Source of the DNA: Fimbriimonadales bacterium
Lineage (GTDB): Bacteria; Armatimonadota; Fimbriimonadia; Fimbriimonadales; ATM1
DNA: 64,000 nt
Reading direction: 5' to 3'
Assembly: GCA_026129745.1 (NCBI GenBank)
Contig: JAHCHL010000009.1
Location: 1-64,000, forward strand
Shown here in pieces: positions 63,019 through 64,000 of the stretch; the first letter of the stretch is position 1, and every line of letters begins with the position of its first letter. The position numbers and the translations under genes were made by a program. Below the pieces are notes generated by a model. The model was not told where the DNA came from, made no database searches, and saw only the letters and a list, made by a program, of their open reading frames with translations.

Positions 63019-64000
63019 ATGCCGCGAGGGGTGAAAAAGAAAACTGCACAGCCCGAATCACTCGAAAAGACCCTGTGGGACGCTGCTGTCAAGCTGCGAG
63101 GCAACGTCGCCCCTGCCGACTACAAGCACTACGTCCTTCCGCTCATCTTCCTGCGCTACTGCACCCTCCGCTACGACGAGCGGCAAGAGCAAATCAAAAG
63201 AGAGATCAAAGAGGCCTCCGGTACTTACGACCAAAAGACCCTCGACCAGCTCCTGCTAGAACGCGACGAATACACACGCAAGAACGTGTTCGTCGTCCCC
63301 GAGAAAGCATCCTGGGAATACCTCGTCAAGAGCGCCCGGGAAGACAACATCAAGCAAATCGTCGACGACGCGCTCGAGCTCATGGAGCAGGAGAACCCCA
63401 AGCTCAAGGGAGTTCTAAGAAGAACCTACGCGGGCTCCAATCTCGACGCAGAAAACCTTCGCGGGCTAATCAGCCTCTTCTCGCGAGACGTGTTCGCGCA
63501 AAACCACGGCAAGGGGATAGACGTTCTCGGCAAGACCTACGAGTACTTCATCGGCAACTTCGCCAACACCGAGGGCGCGCGGGGAGGCGAATTCTTCACG
63601 CCGGAAAGCGTCGTACGCGTGTTGGTCGAATGCATGGAGCCGAAAGAGGGCATCGTGTTCGACCCGGCTTGCGGCAGCGGCGGCATGTTCGTGCAGTCCG
63701 ATAAGTTCGCGGAGCATTCGGGCTCGCTGTCATTCTATGGGCAAGAGCGCATAGACACGACCATGCGCCTCTGCAAAATGAATCTCATGCTGCACGGCCT
63801 CGACGGCAACATCGAACTCGGCGATTCGTTGACGAACGATTTGCATCCCGATTTGAAAGCGGACTTCGTCATCGCGAATCCGCCGTTCAATTTGAAGGAA
63901 TGGGGCGCGGATAAGCTCGACGCAAAAGACAAAAGGCTGTACATAGACGGCGAGAAGTACGCGGTCACGGACAGCAACGCCAACTACATGTGGATGCTGC
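63019..64000 (+). CDS. hsdM: Type I restriction-modification DNA methyltransferase HsdM (5' part)
   Basis: The first 327 codons of an adenine-N6 methyltransferase subunit; the gene runs off the right edge. The N-terminal helical domain has LWDAAVKLRGNVAPADYKHYVLPLIFLRY (LRG.V.PADYKHYVLPLIFLR is characteristic). The SAM-binding motif I is DPACGSGGM (residues 215-223) and the catalytic motif is NPPF (287-290). HsdM with HsdS recognises a split DNA site and, with HsdR, forms a restriction complex. hsdS and hsdR are expected downstream, outside the window. Confidence 0.95.
   Translation, partial: MPRGVKKKTAQPESLEKTLWDAAVKLRGNVAPADYKHYVLPLIFLRYCTLRYDERQEQIKREIKEASGTYDQKTLDQLLLERDEYTRKNVFVVPEKASWEYLVKSAREDNIKQIVDDALELMEQENPKLKGVLRRTYAGSNLDAENLRGLISLFSRDVFAQNHGKGIDVLGKTYEYFIGNFANTEGARGGEFFTPESVVRVLVECMEPKEGIVFDPACGSGGMFVQSDKFAEHSGSLSFYGQERIDTTMRLCKMNLMLHGLDGNIELGDSLTNDLHPDLKADFVIANPPFNLKEWGADKLDAKDKRLYIDGEKYAVTDSNANYMWML

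Overview
The window is a gene-dense bacterial chromosome segment with moderate G+C and no rRNA, CRISPR array or intact insertion sequence. It looks like a diderm, flagellated or formerly flagellated heterotroph. KdsA (KDO synthesis) implies lipopolysaccharide-type sugars, and exported lipoproteins, a DsbD reductase and an SLBB protein imply a periplasm. A prepilin of the single-processing-site kind, a large exported BNR propeller protein, a met-zincin metalloprotease, and many GTG/TTG starts and leaderless genes together fit the Armatimonadota (Fimbriimonas-like) better than other phyla. That placement is inference from gene content, not from a marker tree.

Layout. 1-5.9 kb: the 5' end of an NAD-dependent epimerase, a divergent zinc metalloprotease, an amidohydrolase with a pseudopilin, and a DadA-like FAD oxidoreductase. 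6-9.2 kb: a minus-strand information-processing cluster (hpt, rho, BFN-family nuclease, CheY-like receiver, small membrane protein). 9.3-16.6 kb: a DUF6786-like protein, DinB-like protein, AtoE-like transporter, BNR propeller, cytochrome-c lipoprotein coupled to a WD40 protein, and tRNA-Thr(CGT). 16.8-21.6 kb: ubiX, an ECF-type sigma factor with a membrane partner, and ppdK. 21.6-28.2 kb: dsbD-kdsA-EF-hand protein operon, a Gfo/Idh/MocA oxidoreductase, an SLBB protein with an apparent frameshift, and an MgtC-family protein. 28.2-38.9 kb: glycosyltransferase, rpsO-pnp with a structured intergenic RNA, smc, flavin reductase, lipoprotein, alpha/beta hydrolase and an FmdB-type zinc ribbon. 38.9-44.6 kb: a complete seven-gene Mrp Na+/H+ antiporter operon. 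44.7-51.6 kb: tRNA-Leu(CAG), surE and the flagellar export/switch operon fliLMNOPQR-flhB. 51.6-58.7 kb: TlpA-like redoxin, trmD-rplS-lepB, recG and a polytopic membrane protein. 58.8-64 kb: a PAS hybrid histidine kinase, an HyuA-type hydantoinase subunit, a small unknown gene and the 5' part of a type I restriction-modification hsdM.

Two window-wide features stand out. First, about half of the genes that lead a transcription unit carry a -10 hexamer (TANNNT or CATAAT) ending only 5-9 nt before the start codon, the arrangement expected for leaderless mRNAs. The rest (rho, rpsO, pnp, rplS, ppdK, the response regulator) have a Shine-Dalgarno sequence. Second, six convergent junctions have gaps of only 0-6 bp and no intrinsic terminator; clear hairpins were found only after pnp and flhB and between the SLBB and mgtC genes.

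The best candidates for undescribed biology are the leaderless promoter architecture, the mutually exclusive pairing element between rpsO and pnp, the sigma/anti-sigma pair with an STN-like extracytoplasmic domain, and the SLBB gene with an operator-like inverted repeat in its promoter.
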